Positions 10,946 through 22,475 of a stretch of 64,000 nucleotides of DNA are shown here, piece after piece. The DNA is from Morella rubra. Lineage: Eukaryota > Streptophyta > Magnoliopsida > Fagales > Myricaceae. The notes under the pieces were generated by a model. That model saw only the letters and a list, made by a program, of their open reading frames with translations, did not search any database and was not told the origin of the DNA. Numbering within the stretch: the first letter of the stretch is position 1; every line of letters begins with the position of its first letter. The position numbers and the translations under genes were made by a program. Location: NCBI GenBank assembly GCA_003952965.2, contig CM025849.1, positions 4,596,568-4,660,567 on the forward strand, written 5' to 3'.

Positions 10946-12560
10946 ATTTTTTATTCATCCACCGATCCACCTTCATGTAGGACTCAGTTGTCAAAAAGAT
11001 AGGACCCACCAGATATTCCTAAGATATTATTTTCAAGCTTCACTTCCTTAAGATGTTTCCTCCCAATGGTGTGACGACGCCCGTTCTACTAGAACCAGAT
11101 GAGCTCTTATTATTCGGCAACGTATATTCGCGTGTTTTTCTTTATCACTCAGCCTGTGCTTGGCAAAAATTTCTTTTTGTAAGAAAGTATAAAGATAGAT
11201 AATTTGGATAGAGTTTTTAAATTAAAAAATAATTGGAATGTTCGAAAAATGTGTCAGAATTTGAAAATATAGTATTATAAATATTTGAACAATTGCTTGT
11301 AAAATTATGTCAAAATTTTATGTTGGGATTTGACAAACAAGGAGTTATGGAAGCACTTTTTACCGACTTTATAAATTGACTTCTCTTCTTTCTTGAAGAT
11401 AAAAAGAGGGATTAGGTTTTGGGACTACCTACATGACTTTGAACATAATTTTGGGATGGGCTTTGAGCGATGATTCAGGCTTCTCGTTGAGTGGTTCTAA
11501 CGTGTAACAAATTAGAATATTTTGTAATTTTTGTGGAAAATTTAATCATAGAAGCAAAAGTGTCAAAACTAATAAATAGAAATACATCAACTTACTTTAG
11601 ACATCAATTTGGAATTGGACAAATATCCCAAAAATAGCAGACTAATTAAGTCTTTATTTTAAGATAATAGGTTTACTGCAGGATTTGATGGTCTCTGATT
11701 TAGTTGATTGTGATTGTATTTTATGGTCTCTGGAGTTGGGTTGACTAGGAAGAAAATAAAAATAGAGATAAGTCCCCACATTTAGGAAAGGTCAGAAGGC
11801 CGACACATGCGACCTGGCCCAATTGATAGCATTTTAGGACCAGAGATATAATAAAAATAGAGATAAGTCCCCACATTTACTCTTTGAAGATCTCTCGGTG
11901 TAAAGTGGGCTTTTTGTTTTATGAGCACTGAGCAGGGACTAAAATGGGCTTGCGACGCTCGCTGGTCTATTCCGAAACATATTCCATAGGACCGTATCCT
12001 CATTGTGCTATTCTTTCCCGGGTTTTTATTTTGTTTTAATTTTTAATTAACATATTTCTATTCCAGAATCTAAACCAATCTTCTTGGACTCATTTTTCAA
12101 ATATTTATATTCTCTCTCGAAACGTAATAGTGTTAATTCTGAAAAAAAATCAATAAAGCTCTTAATTTAGTTTGCGCTTAATATATCCGCTGGTCCCTGA
12201 GGTTTAGCCTTTTCCCAAAATGGATTTTAAGGTTCACTTTGTTCCACACAGGTCTTTGGGCTTCAATAAGTTTTCCCTTAAGTCACTCCATCAAGTCTGG
12301 CCCAGCTCATTAACGACAATGTCCAACGTGGCAAACGGTGACCACATCACGTCCGATAAAATTGTGACACTTGTTTGATTTTCACGTCAACTCGCTGACT
12401 ACAAAACAACTAAACACATCATCAACATAACTGCAATGTTTTGGTCTCCACTTTAAAAAAGACGTAGGCTACCCGAATCGCTATATTCCCAAATTCTTGA
12501 ACTCGAAGAACCCTAACTTAACGTTATTTCACAATCTCAGTAAATTTCTCCCATCCAGCA
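10946..12560. other. Non-coding duplicated DNA
   Basis: No convincing gene. 10,946-12,030 is shared with 49,800-50,920, and 11,440-12,250 with 34,840-35,610. Around 12,180-12,260 a line of the type GGTCCCTGAGGTTTAG appears, which is common inside plant transposons. Confidence 0.45.
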
Positions 12561-12629
12561 ATAGTCTATAAGCTTGCTTCCACTGATTCACATCTAGGCG
12601 AGCTTGTATGAGATTGGTCGGGGTCCACC

Positions 12630-12824
12630 ATGGCGTCGACGGCGTCTATAACATCTTCGACTTCATTTGCTGGGAACGAAGATCGTGTTTCAGGTGATCT
12701 GCTTCCTCCTCCTTCATTGTGTATCTGTGGAATGCAAACAAGATTACGAACTAGTAAGACCACTGGAAATCTTGGACGACTGTTCTATGGATGTCAGAGT
12801 TATGGAAAGATGATTCGCATTTAA
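12630..12824 (+). pseudogene. GRF-type zinc-finger fragment
   Basis: An ATG-initiated 64-residue frame contains CICGMQTRLRTSKTTGNLGR followed by LFYGCQSY. This matches the first half of the plant GRF zinc finger (CxCG, TS-T-N-GR-FYGC). The closing CxFFxW half is missing and the frame stops at 12,822. Such fingers are found in host DNA-repair proteins and in many plant transposon-derived genes. The fragment sits between transposon-like sequences, and the segment 12,270-12,860 is absent from the right duplicate, so it is probably a transposon-borne fragment. Confidence 0.6.
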
Positions 12825-12859
12825 GTTTCCCATTTTCATCTTTTCATTGTATTGGTATT

Positions 12860-13480
12860 GGATTGGCGTGGCAGGGTCAATGCCCCCATTTGTTATGCGC
12901 ACTGACAAATCCAAATAGAAATATTAGCACCTATTTCCAAATAGAGTTAGCTCCTATTTAGAGTATCTTCTTCAAGAAAAGGTTGAAGAAGTCTGCTTTC
13001 CATGACATCCACTCATTAAGTAGAAGTTTTGCATTGCACTTTGTATTGCCTGTAGCTATGAGTTTTCCTTAGTGTGATTAGGGACTTAAAAGCAACCTAG
13101 CTGAAGTTCAGAGTGTAAATGATAGCAATTAAAGATCTGTAATAAACATGTTTATTTCTTGAGGTTTATTGAAGTTTACTGCAGAAACTTTTACCTTCTG
13201 AACAGTATTTTTGCTATTGAACTTGTGATTCAGCTGCTTGTTCTTAGGTAAGAACCTTCTTTTATTATTTGAAGTGTTATGGGCAGTCTATTTGTTTACA
13301 CGAATAGTTAGCTTACTATGGTGTCAGTGATGTTAGTTAGAAAGTTATTGACTTGCATTATGATGTGTAGGTTCTTGCAGCTATCCAATTTTTTTTTTCC
13401 TACGCAATTTGTCTTGTGATTTTTCAGTGTATTCTTGAACTGAAAATCCCAGCTGAACTTGTGATTAGTAGAGTCAAGGG
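12860..13480. other. Non-coding segment with 3'-UTR-like sequence
   Basis: Matches 35,625-36,230. It contains a line resembling a transcript end (AATAAACATG near 13,140) and possible splice sites, but no reading frame I recognise. Confidence 0.35.
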
Positions 13481-13643
13481 CAAATTTTTTACGTCAAACG
13501 AAATCTATTTATGACTCTTAGAAAAATATTTTCATTTGAAAATCACTTACACAGTAAATACTACGTTTCTTCACAAAACTTTCACTTGTTGGAGAAAATG
13601 TATTATGGCAAATGAAATCTATTTACGACTCCTGAAAAAATAT
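13480..13643. repeat. Tandem repeat array, left part
   Basis: Start of an array of roughly 90-130-bp degenerate units containing TTTTACGTCAAACGAAATC, ATTTTCATTTGAAAATCACT and ACTTTGACTTGTTG. The solo LTR at 13,644 interrupts the array, which resumes at 15,108. Confidence 0.7.
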
Positions 13644-15107
13644 TGTGAATCTAAATAACAACCCAAGAGGGAGGGGTGAATTGAGTTTATAAAAAACTTA
13701 TCACTTTTTTGATAAACACGCAGATCTGAAAACTACCCCTCTTTAACAAATAAGAATGTGATCTGAATGAGTTTAATGCTATATTAAATATAAGCAATAA
13801 ATGATAAAGCATAAATCTCCACAAGTATGAATATGTACTGAAAAGTAAGAGAGAGATAGAGTTAGAGAGACGACACCGTAATTTTAGGTGGTTCGCCAAC
13901 ACTTGCCTATGTCCACCCCAAGGCTATTGACTTCCTTGGGCTTCCTTCACTATTCTCCAAATAGCAAATACACCTTAGCTTCCGGGTGCTAAGGAACCTT
14001 TACAAAGCGTTTTTCGAGCTCATGCTTCAACTCTCTCACAAATCCCAAAACCCAAGGGATTTCTTCTACTCTCACAAGTAGGACAAGTGTTTATCTAACA
14101 CTCAAGTGTTTTCCAAAAGATGGATATAAAGGAATTACAATGAATGGCTCTCTAAGCCGAATAATGAAAAGCTCAAAACGTGTGGAATGGCTCTCTAAGC
14201 CGAATCAGCAAGTGAAAAGCTCAATAGAGTGCAAGAAGACAAGATTCTCAAAGAAAGCTAAAGTTTGGCAGGTGGAAGCACAAGCTTTCTTGGTAGATGT
14301 GGTTTTCCCTCTTCTTCAAAGCACTTTCTCTCTCTAGAAGTTAGGGCAAGAATATTTGCAAGTTCTTTTTCTCTTCTTCAAGAAATTTCTCTCTTTGAAG
14401 GCTAGATCGTCAATGATGAGCAAGAGAATAAGATTCAACAATGAAAGCTTTGGTCTTGAAGGATTCAGCAGAGGATTTCTTTGGATTTGGCAATTTCTCT
14501 CTCTAGATGATACGATCTTGTCTTTCTCTCTCTATCTCGTTCTATAAATAGCCCCAAGGACTTCAACGGTCTTCAAGTAGCTTTATTGTACCGTTGGAGG
14601 GGTACCAAGTCATTTTAGAGCATTTTAAAAGATTTGGCGTCGTTTCCAAATTTTCTGCAAAATCTTAGTATGTGTCGACACATAATCTGCATATGTTGAA
14701 ATATCAAACTTAGTCTGAAAAAGTTGTCTCGGGTGCTAGTGCAATGTGTCGACACATTAAAACTTAGTCTGAAAATATTGTCTCGGGTGCTAGTGCAATG
14801 TGTCGACACCATTAGGCAATGTGTCGACACATTCAATGCTGAAGAGAAAATTCAGCCTCTTGAAAGTGTCCAATCCATTCCAACACTTCTTTAAACACCT
14901 ACAATATGAAAAATTGATCTTATCAACTTGTGTAATGGTGTTCAAGTCCACTTAGAAATATTTTAGATAGAAAAATACGATCTTTTGAAATATATCTTTT
15001 AGAAAAGTGGATTGACAATGTAAAATCTAAAAGTCTTCAAAACTTAGAATATTTGTTATCATCAAAATCAAAAATAGATTGTTTTACAAAACAACCTTGG
15101 GCTAACA
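13644..15107. mobile_element. Solo LTR, 1464 bp
   Basis: Begins TGTGAATC and ends GCTAACA (TG...CA), flanked by the direct repeat AATAT at 13,639-13,643 and 15,108-15,112, a perfect 5-bp target duplication. It interrupts the tandem repeat array exactly. No internal retroviral-type genes are present, so it is the product of LTR-LTR recombination. It contains a TATAAATA box (14,543-14,550) and a pair of tandem repeats carrying GTGTCGACAC (about 14,700-14,835). Confidence 0.88.
14543..14550 (+). promoter_or_regulatory. LTR promoter TATA box
   Basis: TATAAATA followed by AGCCCC, in the place expected for the U3/R promoter of an LTR. Confidence 0.5.
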
Positions 15108-15905
15108 AATATTTTCATTTGAAAATCACTTACACAGTAAGCACTTTTACGTTTCTTTATAAAACTTTGCTTATTGCAGAAAATATTTTACATCGAATGA
15201 AACATCTTTAAGACTCTTGGGAAGACATTTGTATTACACCGTAAACACTTTTACTTATGTTCGTAAAACATTGACTTGCTGTAAAAAGTGTTTTACGTTA
15301 AACGAAATCTATTTACGACTCTTGAAAAAATATTTTTATTTGAAAATCACTTACATGTCAAAAGCTTTTACGCTTCTTTGTAAAACTTTGACTTGTTGAA
15401 GAAAATATTTTACGTAAAATGAAACCTATTTACAATTCTTGAGAAAATATTTTCATTACATCATAAATATTTTTAAATTTTGACTTGTTGTAGAAAATAT
15501 TTTACGTCGAACGAAATTTATTTACTACTGTTAGGAAAAATATTTTAATTTGAAAATCACTTACACCGTAAATAATTTTACATTTCTTCGTAAAACTTTG
15601 ACTCGTTGTAGAAAATATTTTACGTCAAATGAAACCTAATTATGACACTTAAGAAAATATTTTCATTATACCGTAAACACTTTTACATCTGCGTAAAACT
15701 TTAACTTGCTGCAAAAAATATTTTACGTCAAACAAAATCTATTTACGACCCTTTGGAAAATGTTTTCATTTGAAAATCACTTACTCCGTAAACACTTTTA
15801 TTTTTAGTTTCTTTGAAAAATTTTGATTTGTTGGAGAAAATGTTTTAGATGGAATAAACCTATTTATGACTTTGAAAAAATATTTTCATTTGAAAATCAC
15901 TTATA
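15108..15905. repeat. Tandem repeat array, right part
   Basis: About seven degenerate units of 90-130 bp. Each has a TTTTACGTC core, a dyad-like ATTTTCATTTGAAAAT and an ACTTTGACTTG line. The same array continues at 36,230-36,495 and 39,133-39,640 in the other duplicate. No coding potential. Confidence 0.75.
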
Positions 15906-15919
15906 TATTGGGAAAAAAA

Positions 15920-16107
15920 AATACTGGATCATCAAATGCCATTCCCAATTCCAGATCGGGACAAACATTAAATGCTAAAAGAACAATCATCCATAGAAGA
16001 AACACAAGCAATGTTTTCTTCCAAAATGTAAAAAACCAAAATTAAAGCAAAGAGATATGTGCCAATTACCTTGCTGAAGAGAGATTCCCAGAGTTGCTGC
16101 CGGTCAT
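15920..16107 (-). pseudogene. Small membrane-protein family, copy M4 (5' fragment)
   Basis: Exon 1 is 16,070-16,107 (MTGSNSGNLSSA plus AG) with a good donor, GTAATT. Part of the conserved intron segment follows. No exon 2 lies downstream. The fragment runs into the tandem repeat array. Confidence 0.6.
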
Positions 16108-16437
16108 TTTTGCTTATACAAATTCTCGCTGTTTTGTGTGCCGGAGTGCCTGCTTCAGCTGAACTGGTGTGTTGAATATCTGTGGCTTAATTTGTTGTCT
16201 ATAGATGGAGAGAGTAGTATCGATTTGGACATTGATCAGGCCTGCTTTTATACACTTTCTGTGAAGGATTAAAATGACATAATAACCCCCATTGAGACGC
16301 CCGTATGTTTGTTTTGTTCGCAGCACCCTCTTAAGTTATTGATACAATTTCTGGATTTTACAAAGCTCTAAGCTGGGTACTCTAGGTTGACACTACTGCT
16401 GAAGCCAAAAATTTCTCATGGTCCAACATTTACAGTG

Positions 16438-16986
16438 TGTTGGACCCCAAATCAAGACTATATATTCCTTTTTTTATTTTTTATTTTTTTGTCGGAGCAG
16501 ATGATAACTTCATACATACCATTAATCAAAATCACAGCACCAAATGTCAAAAGATTGTAAAAAGTCTTACCAATTGGGGACACCTATGTGGGCACTCCAT
16601 GCATGCGCGACACATGGCCTCTTGCATGACATTTAATTTTGCAAGTGTCATGCTTGTCCCATGCATGACACTTTAGCCATGTGTGGTGACAGATAGTAAC
16701 AAGGAGGTTGACGAGGAGAGGCTATAAAAAGTTTCATCCTCCCGCCTTTCAATAAAACCAAAAAAAAAAAAAAAAAGTAGAGAGTTTCTCTCTCTAAAAT
16801 TTTATCTCCTTCTTTGAGCATTTAAGTTGTAGAACTTGTAAGTTGTGGAACTTGTGATGATTCTCTAGTAGAGCATTCCACCACCGGGAGAAGTCACGCG
16901 AAATAACTTCAACCATTTAATTTCAAGGATGCTAAGTATACTAAAATTTCATTTATTTTTCTACGGTACATATAATTTTTCCAACA
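16438..16986. mobile_element. LTR-like unit (probable solo LTR)
   Basis: Starts TGTTGGACCCC and ends TTTTTCCAACA, giving TGTTGG...CCAACA termini. Inside are a CTATAAAAAG box (about 16,722) and an AATAAAA signal (about 16,750), a typical LTR layout. The 5-bp flanks do not match (CAGTG and AAAAG), so the target duplication is lost or the element was rearranged. It is absent from the right duplicate. Confidence 0.55.
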
Positions 16987-17175
16987 AAAAGAATCCAAAT
17001 TAAACTGAGAATTTTGGTCAAAATTTTTTTTACTTTTTTAAATTCTAAAATCTTCATCAAATCATTGATCTATCATCTATCTACACTTTTCCACAAACTT
17101 TATTAAAAACTCTATCTTCTTCCAAATATATATGAAGAACCCCAATAAAACAGAATCTCCTACCAAACGATAGTG
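16987..17175. repeat. Pyrimidine-rich MITE-like repeat, copy 1
   Basis: Ends with CTCCTACCAAAC and shares a string of CAACTCATTCTATC-type lines with 20,545-20,855, 24,385-24,745 and 46,050-46,415. Confidence 0.4.
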
Positions 17176-17219
17176 TGTGTCACATTGAAACTTCTTTTGT
17201 ACATTTCATTCAATTTTTT

Positions 17220-18360
17220 ATTGGATAATGAAAGATAGTGGTTTTCCGTTTTCGGATAAAGAGAAGAAGAATATCCGATTTTCCAATAACAATAAACGAA
17301 GGACAGCTAGAAATGCATATTTACATAGTGTTTGAATTTTAGTTTGCCAATCGCTATGTTAGTTGGATTGTTCAGCAAAGGGCGAAACCACCCTGTCCTC
17401 CCCCGGTTAAGCCCAACAGATTCATTTACACAAACACAAATTATAATTGATCGCGGGGAAAAGTTCGGCTTGGCCCATAAGCAAACCCACTATTTGAAAG
17501 GGACACGGCCCTCAATAACCAATTCTTTGGAAGGTCCATATATAACCAATTCATTGGAAGCCAAAAGTACAGACCAGTGGGGACGTGGACAATTCAGGTG
17601 AATTTGTCTACCATGTTGATTATAAAGGGCCGAAAACGCGTACAAATCCTCCACCTCATCTCTTTTAACCAGGATCCATGAGATTCGCAAGTAGAAGCAG
17701 CAGATGATCACCTGAATCCTTAAGAGGCTTTTACCATGAAAAGATGCGGTCATGTCTTATTTTTAAATAAATTAAAGAAGGCAACGAATTTGGTGATATG
17801 TTGAAAAGAAGTTGTGCAACGATTAATTACTCATTTGGACAAAATATAGTTCATTTCTGTAATTTGATATATAATAATAAAAACAAATAGTTGTAACTTT
17901 TTAAGTCTATCTGATTATGAGCCGTTTGACGAAAAGGTGGCAAATTTGCACCGTTTAATCTTGCAATCTTCTTTAATTACCTGTGTGAAATAATGTTACT
18001 TACTATTCTAAAAAAAATAAAAAAAATCACCTACCAAAGAAAAAATGTAATTTACGAACCCTAAAGGGGGAAAACACAACTTGGGAAATGAGGTAATTAT
18101 AACTTGGGACAATCACTCCTATCGCATGATCAAAAAAAAAAAAAGCTTGTATTTCAACTACTGAAGATGCCGTATCGATGAAGCCCAATACTTGTCATGG
18201 GCTTGGTAAGGTACTACGTACCCGACTTGAAGCTGAATGCATCCACGCATGACCCACTACCATCACAACCGAATCGGGTGCACCGACTGCTGGTGGAGAT
18301 TTTTTTATCCGAAGTTAGCAAAAAAATTCCAAGTGTCGCCATGTCAAGGATACCCAGATC
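17220..18360. other. Non-coding duplicated DNA left of the LINE
   Basis: Shared with 39,660-40,758. Open frames on the minus strand (17,490-17,753 and 39,852-40,172) are similar only because the DNA is duplicated. I see no domain or splice structure. Confidence 0.45.
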
Positions 18361-19214
18361 GGTGGACCCCGTCTCGGAGGTCTATTCCTCAGATTGACTG
18401 GAATTTTTAATGGAAGCTTAATATGCATGCAAGGTTCAAACTACTTCTATGGAAAATTGCTTGGGACATCCTTCCTACACGTGAGAGGTTGTTGAGGAGT
18501 CTACAAGCAAATTTTCATGGTGCTGTCTCCTGCCCCTTTGTGGAGCCCTGGAGGAATCTTTGCCACACCTACTTTTCTCTTGTTCCTTCTCTAGGCTGAT
18601 TTGGCGTCTCTCCCCTGGTCTCTGAATGTTGAATCTTTTCGGTCCGATTTCGCCTTCAGCTGGATTCAGGTTATCCTAGACCCTCTTCAGTTCCTACGTC
18701 TGCAGTCTTCTGAGGTTCATAATTTCCAGCTCTTTGCTGCCATTGTACTGGACTCAATTTGGATGGCAAGGAATCGGGTCGTGCATGATAATGCTAAGGT
18801 AACCCTTTACAGCGTGCTGCAGCATGTTTTGAAGGGCTTCAGCGAAAATACCGCAGCTTGGCGTAGTCTCCCTGTTCTGAGGCAACCGATTCCTGCTCTC
18901 TGTCTCCGTCCTAGTTCTTTTCACCATATGACCTTTGATGTAGCGGTTCGTTCGGACTTTTCTATGGCCGCTGCTGTCCTTTTCGATTCAGACGGTAATA
19001 TTCTTGAGGCTTGGACTCAGAGGTCTTTGTAAGCGGATCCAATGGTGAGGGAGGTGGATGGGGCATTGCTAGCCCTATTGAAAGCCTCTGATGCTCAGTT
19101 TGCTGCTGGCGGGAGACTCCGCTGTGGTTATTGATTGTATTCGAACTTGGTCTTCGGAGATATACTAGGTGCCCTGGAAGATTGCCTCTCGCATTAGCGA
19201 TGCTAGCGATCTTA
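18361..19214 (+). mobile_element. LINE fragment L1, 5'-truncated, 3' end deleted
   Basis: Encodes remnants of a plant non-LTR retrotransposon. First comes a zf-RVT-like segment (LLLWKIAWDILPTRERL near 18,437), frameshifted at the zinc-finger cysteines. A 143-codon open stretch (18,601-19,032) follows, including FDVAVRSDFSMAAAVLFDSD, the first strand and catalytic Asp of a LINE-type RNase H. A stop follows at 19,030. The 5' junction is preceded by AAGGATACCCAGATC (18,346-18,360). On the 3' side only ACCCAGATC (19,217-19,225) remains, so a deletion removed the LINE tail and part of the target duplication. Compare L2 at 40,759. Confidence 0.82.
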
Positions 19215-19225
19215 TTACCCAGATC

Positions 19226-20112
19226 AGCCACGCAATTACCCAGCTCCCCCATCTTTCACATTCTAACTTTATGGAAAGCCTCTTCTATCATGGGTGGCCG
19301 AATACGATACCCTCCTACTATTATATTATATGCTAATATGTGGAAGTAACTTACCTTGGTGCTTCATCGATCTGTTCTTAGATTTGACAGGATAATCCAA
19401 TTATCGTGAAAACTATCAAACTAGATAGATAAGTTCATTGAATTATGATTAATATTTTATCTGTTGGAAATATTATTCACCGTTATCATTAATATTTTCT
19501 TATTAAATTCTTGTGACTTGGACTTATATACAATATGTCCTAAGGGGTTCAAGATAGTTTATCACATTATATGGCAACTGGCAAGTGGCCCTTCCCTTCA
19601 TATGAAGGACCGAGCCTTTAATGTTTTTTATCCAGAATCCCATGGTGGGCACCTTCTCCTCTTAAGTCGGTCATTCCCTTTGTCTAAGTTCTAACTGTTT
19701 GTCTCGATTTGGTAGAACGAAAAAGCTAACATAAGATAACATCCTTAAGTTATAAGAAGCCTACTTGTGAAAATTTAGATCATGTTTTTTAATATAACGA
19801 GGAAATCAGTACATTAAATTTAGAATAAATTACAATAAATCCACAAATTACAATTCAGTATTTAACACACTCTCAAATTCCTGGTAGGTCATGGAATTCA
19901 ACCCGATAATTTTAAATAGAAACACTTATTTAAAATACTTCGTAATGATCAAAAGTTTCATACTGCAGTTGGAGCATCATCATTATTCTCTTGTGCCATT
20001 GAGTTGCTGCTAGATGCTTGAGAGACTGTTCCTTGATTATGTCGATTGAAAATCCTTCGCAAGGAGTCACTTTAATATAATGGATACTCCATTCACTTTA
20101 CCATGTAATAAC
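19226..20112. other. Non-coding spacer shared with 41,976-42,840
   Basis: No gene visible. It contains the recurrent CTCGATTTGGTAGAAC line (about 19,703) that marks the 3' side of array copies. Confidence 0.45.
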
Positions 20113-20477
20113 TCAAAAATCTCTGTGCATGAGCTTTGGAATACCTTTATAAGCAGGAATGCACAACTTGAACATGAGAGAGAAGCATCCAAAAGGAGTA
20201 GAGATGATCAATAGGAATAGACCACAAGCTAGGACACCCGAAATGTAGCATATAGGCTCAATGAGGTAACTCGTATTTGGAATGTTGATTATCACCTTCG
20301 ATGCAATAATGTAAACAAATGATACTACCGTAGCTAGTATGATTGTAGCCTTTGCATCATCATTGGCCAAGTTTGAATACATCAGCGGGAGAAGCTTAAA
20401 CATCAGTTCAAGAAAACGGTCGATAATGTCTATGAATATGGCTAGGAGAGCAAGTTGATCTTGCTTGTACTTGTCCA
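20113..20477 (-). pseudogene. Small membrane-protein family, copy M5 (orphan exon 2)
   Basis: Uninterrupted exon 2 frame with DKYKQDQLALLAIFIDIID, then three hydrophobic segments (near LMFKLLPLMYSNL, TIILATVVSFVYIIASKVII and ICYISGVLACGLFLLI), ending GIPKLMHRDF. An acceptor (TTCACAG) is present, but its phase does not fit a 38- or 41-nt exon 1. No exon 1 is found upstream, where a duplicated foreign segment (21,605-21,860) lies. It could be expressed only if another start is used. Confidence 0.62.
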
Positions 20478-20544
20478 CTGTGAAGAGTGAAAAAGAGGAA
20501 GACATAATTTTAGTAGACATGTCAGAAATTTTTGTCCAGAATCA

Positions 20545-20855
20545 ATAGGTGATGTTTGGCAAGACCAAACAATATAACTTTTTAGAAATAATTTTGAATC
20601 TTCAAAATTTTCTCACCCAAACAACAAAATCAGAAAATTATAGTCAACACAATATTTTGCTTTTTCAAATTTTAAAATTCTCATCAACTCATTCTATCTA
20701 TATTTTTTTCATAATTTCAAATAAAACTCAATCTTCTATCAAATATAAAATCCCCCATCAACTCATTCTAATACAACTCAATCTTCTATCATATTTTACA
20801 CTTTTTCACAAATTTCAATAAAAACACATTCTCCTACTAAACAAACTTTTAAAAA
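20545..20855. repeat. Pyrimidine-rich MITE-like repeat, copy 2
   Basis: Begins TGTTTGGCAAGACCAAACA and ends in TCTCCTACTAAACAAAC, a weak inverted terminal pair, with tandem CAACTCATTCTA lines between. It lies in the former intron of copy M5. Confidence 0.45.
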
Positions 20856-21604
20856 TCACAAACTTCTTTACTTCAGAGGAAAAAAGGTTATACTAGTATG
20901 TCTATAAGGTACTAACTTGTCGTATTAAAAATTTAAAAACAATAGTGTATGTCACATTGATTTATTTATTTTTTTGTGCATTTCATTCTATTTTTTCCAA
21001 CTGCCTTTATGAGCCAAAAAGACCGTCATTAACTCAAGAATGGAACCAAGTTTGGGTTCGCATGGGAGCCACAGTGACAAGGGCATAAACTTGGTCAATT
21101 CACGGATTGTTCTAACTGGGCCATAAACAAAAACACTATTTGTAAGGACCGCGGCCCTTTATGAATGATCGGAACCAGTCTGGGGAAGGTCGATATATAA
21201 CCAAATGAATAAAGGCCATGGATAAGGTCTGTAAAATATAAACTATCATTTTTCTCATGATATTGGTATGCTGCCAACTGAGCAACATTTGAAAGAATGG
21301 TAATACTTTAATAGTGACAAGCCGAATGTGAAAATTCTTTTGATAAAATGGAAAGTGTAAAGATAGGAAAAAAAAACAAGTTCCAGTTCCAGACAACAAA
21401 CTCTAAATGCTAGAAGAATAATGGTCATCAAAGGCACATAAGCAATGTTCACTTCTTCCCCCCCGCCCAAAAAAAAAACAGATTAAGCAGGTCCACTTTG
21501 ACACTTTAGCTGTAAAACATCGGATTAAGCACATAAATGATGGACTTGAACTAGTACAGCTCATGGTAGAAGAGGAAAAATTTAAGAAACCAAAACTCAA
21601 GCAC

Positions 21605-21860
21605 AATAGACGGTTTAGCCACGGAAAAAGTTTAGGCGGTTCTTGTCCAAGTAAAAGTGTCTGAGGTTATGGCCGAGGTCTTGAAGGAAAAAATTTAGAC
21701 GGAGAACTGTGAAAGTTGGCGGGGCCAGGGAGTATAATAATAAAATAAAAGCTTAGGCGGTTCTTGACCTTGTAAAAGTGTCTGCGGTTATGGCCGAGGT
21801 CTTGAAGGAAAAAATTCAGACGGAGAACTGTGAAAGTTGGCGGGGCCACGGAGGTATATT
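21605..21860. repeat. Tandem duplication, two units of about 118 bp
   Basis: Two units of GGCGGTTCTTG... through GTTATGGCCGAGGTCTTGAA to AGTTGGCGGGGCCA, at about 21,632-21,727 and 21,758-21,848. They sit where exon 1 of copy M5 would be expected. Related pieces occur near 31,470 and 43,620. Confidence 0.7.
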
Positions 21861-22339
21861 AAATTGAGAACTGTGATCCTATTTGGCATAAACAATTATG
21901 CAGAGCAATCATGAGCCATCTATGAATGAACTGCATCATGCCATGATATTATCTCCCATTCTCCATGTTTGTCACCCGGGGCGAAGGCAGCATTTCACTT
22001 TTGGGACACTGAAGTACAATATGAAAATTTTTGGGAGAGCCAATTTAAAAAATTAAAAAAATAGAGGATAAATTTAAAAAAAAAATTCTCTAATTTTTTA
22101 GGGATTTGGGAGGCCTCTGGCTTCGCCCCAAATTAAAGTAGGTGTAGGCCGCTCAGCCCTCGATTTTGACTACCGAACCAGAATTGAAGCAACAAAGAGT
22201 ACTGCAACTGAAGATATCTCCAGCAGATCACCGCGTCGACGAGCTCCTCTGGCTACCTGATAAAAAAAGGTTCATTCTCAGTTAAATCCACTTATCATCA
22301 TCTCGCAGAGAGCTCAGACAGCTCAAGCCAAATTCTATC

Positions 22340-22475
22340 AACAGCTGTGAATGGAAACAAATTTTGGAATCTAAAAATTCACAATCAACTAAAGCTTCTT
22401 CTTTGGAAATTAATTTGGGATGCCTTACCTACTTCTGAGAGAATCCAGAAAAACCTTCATTGTGACCCTGATGAC
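22340..22475 (+). pseudogene. LINE reverse-transcriptase/zf-RVT fragment
   Basis: The frame reading KIHNQLKLLLWKLIWDALPT then SERIQKNLHCD matches the start of the LINE zf-RVT region (compare LLLWKIAWDILPTRERL in L2). The cysteines are not preserved. This is a short relic, unrelated in position to L1 and L2. Confidence 0.5.

Larger units (their letters stand above)
7640..12030. repeat. Segmental duplication A, left copy
   Basis: Nearly collinear with 46,900-50,920 over about 4 kb, with many runs identical for more than 100 bases and small indels. It carries the 5' end of copy M2, the dead copy M3 and flanking non-coding DNA. Main differences: the MITE is 623 bp here and 264 bp in the other copy, and several short indels lie around 10,440-10,500. 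Confidence 0.88.
11440..20530. repeat. Segmental duplication B, left copy
   Basis: Collinear in blocks with 34,840-43,270: 11,440-12,260 and 12,860-13,640 with 34,840-36,495, 15,113-15,890 with 39,133-39,640, and 17,220-20,530 with 39,660-43,270. The left copy has a solo LTR (13,644-15,107), copy M4, an LTR-like unit (16,438-16,986) and a GRF-finger segment that the right copy lacks. The right copy has a CACTA element instead. Confidence 0.85.

Noticed and set aside
10749..11051. 100-codon plus frame, also at 49,611-49,910
   Set aside because: It is the reverse strand of exon 1 and intron of the dead copies M3 and M12.
14680..14835. Possible CRISPR-like spaced repeats (GTGTCGACAC)
   Set aside because: Only two to four imperfect copies inside a plant LTR; an ordinary tandem duplication.
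17490..17753. Minus frame starting MTASFHGK, also at 39,852-40,172
   Set aside because: Similarity is due to segmental duplication B. The C-terminal parts differ by frame, no domain is visible, and no partner exon was found.
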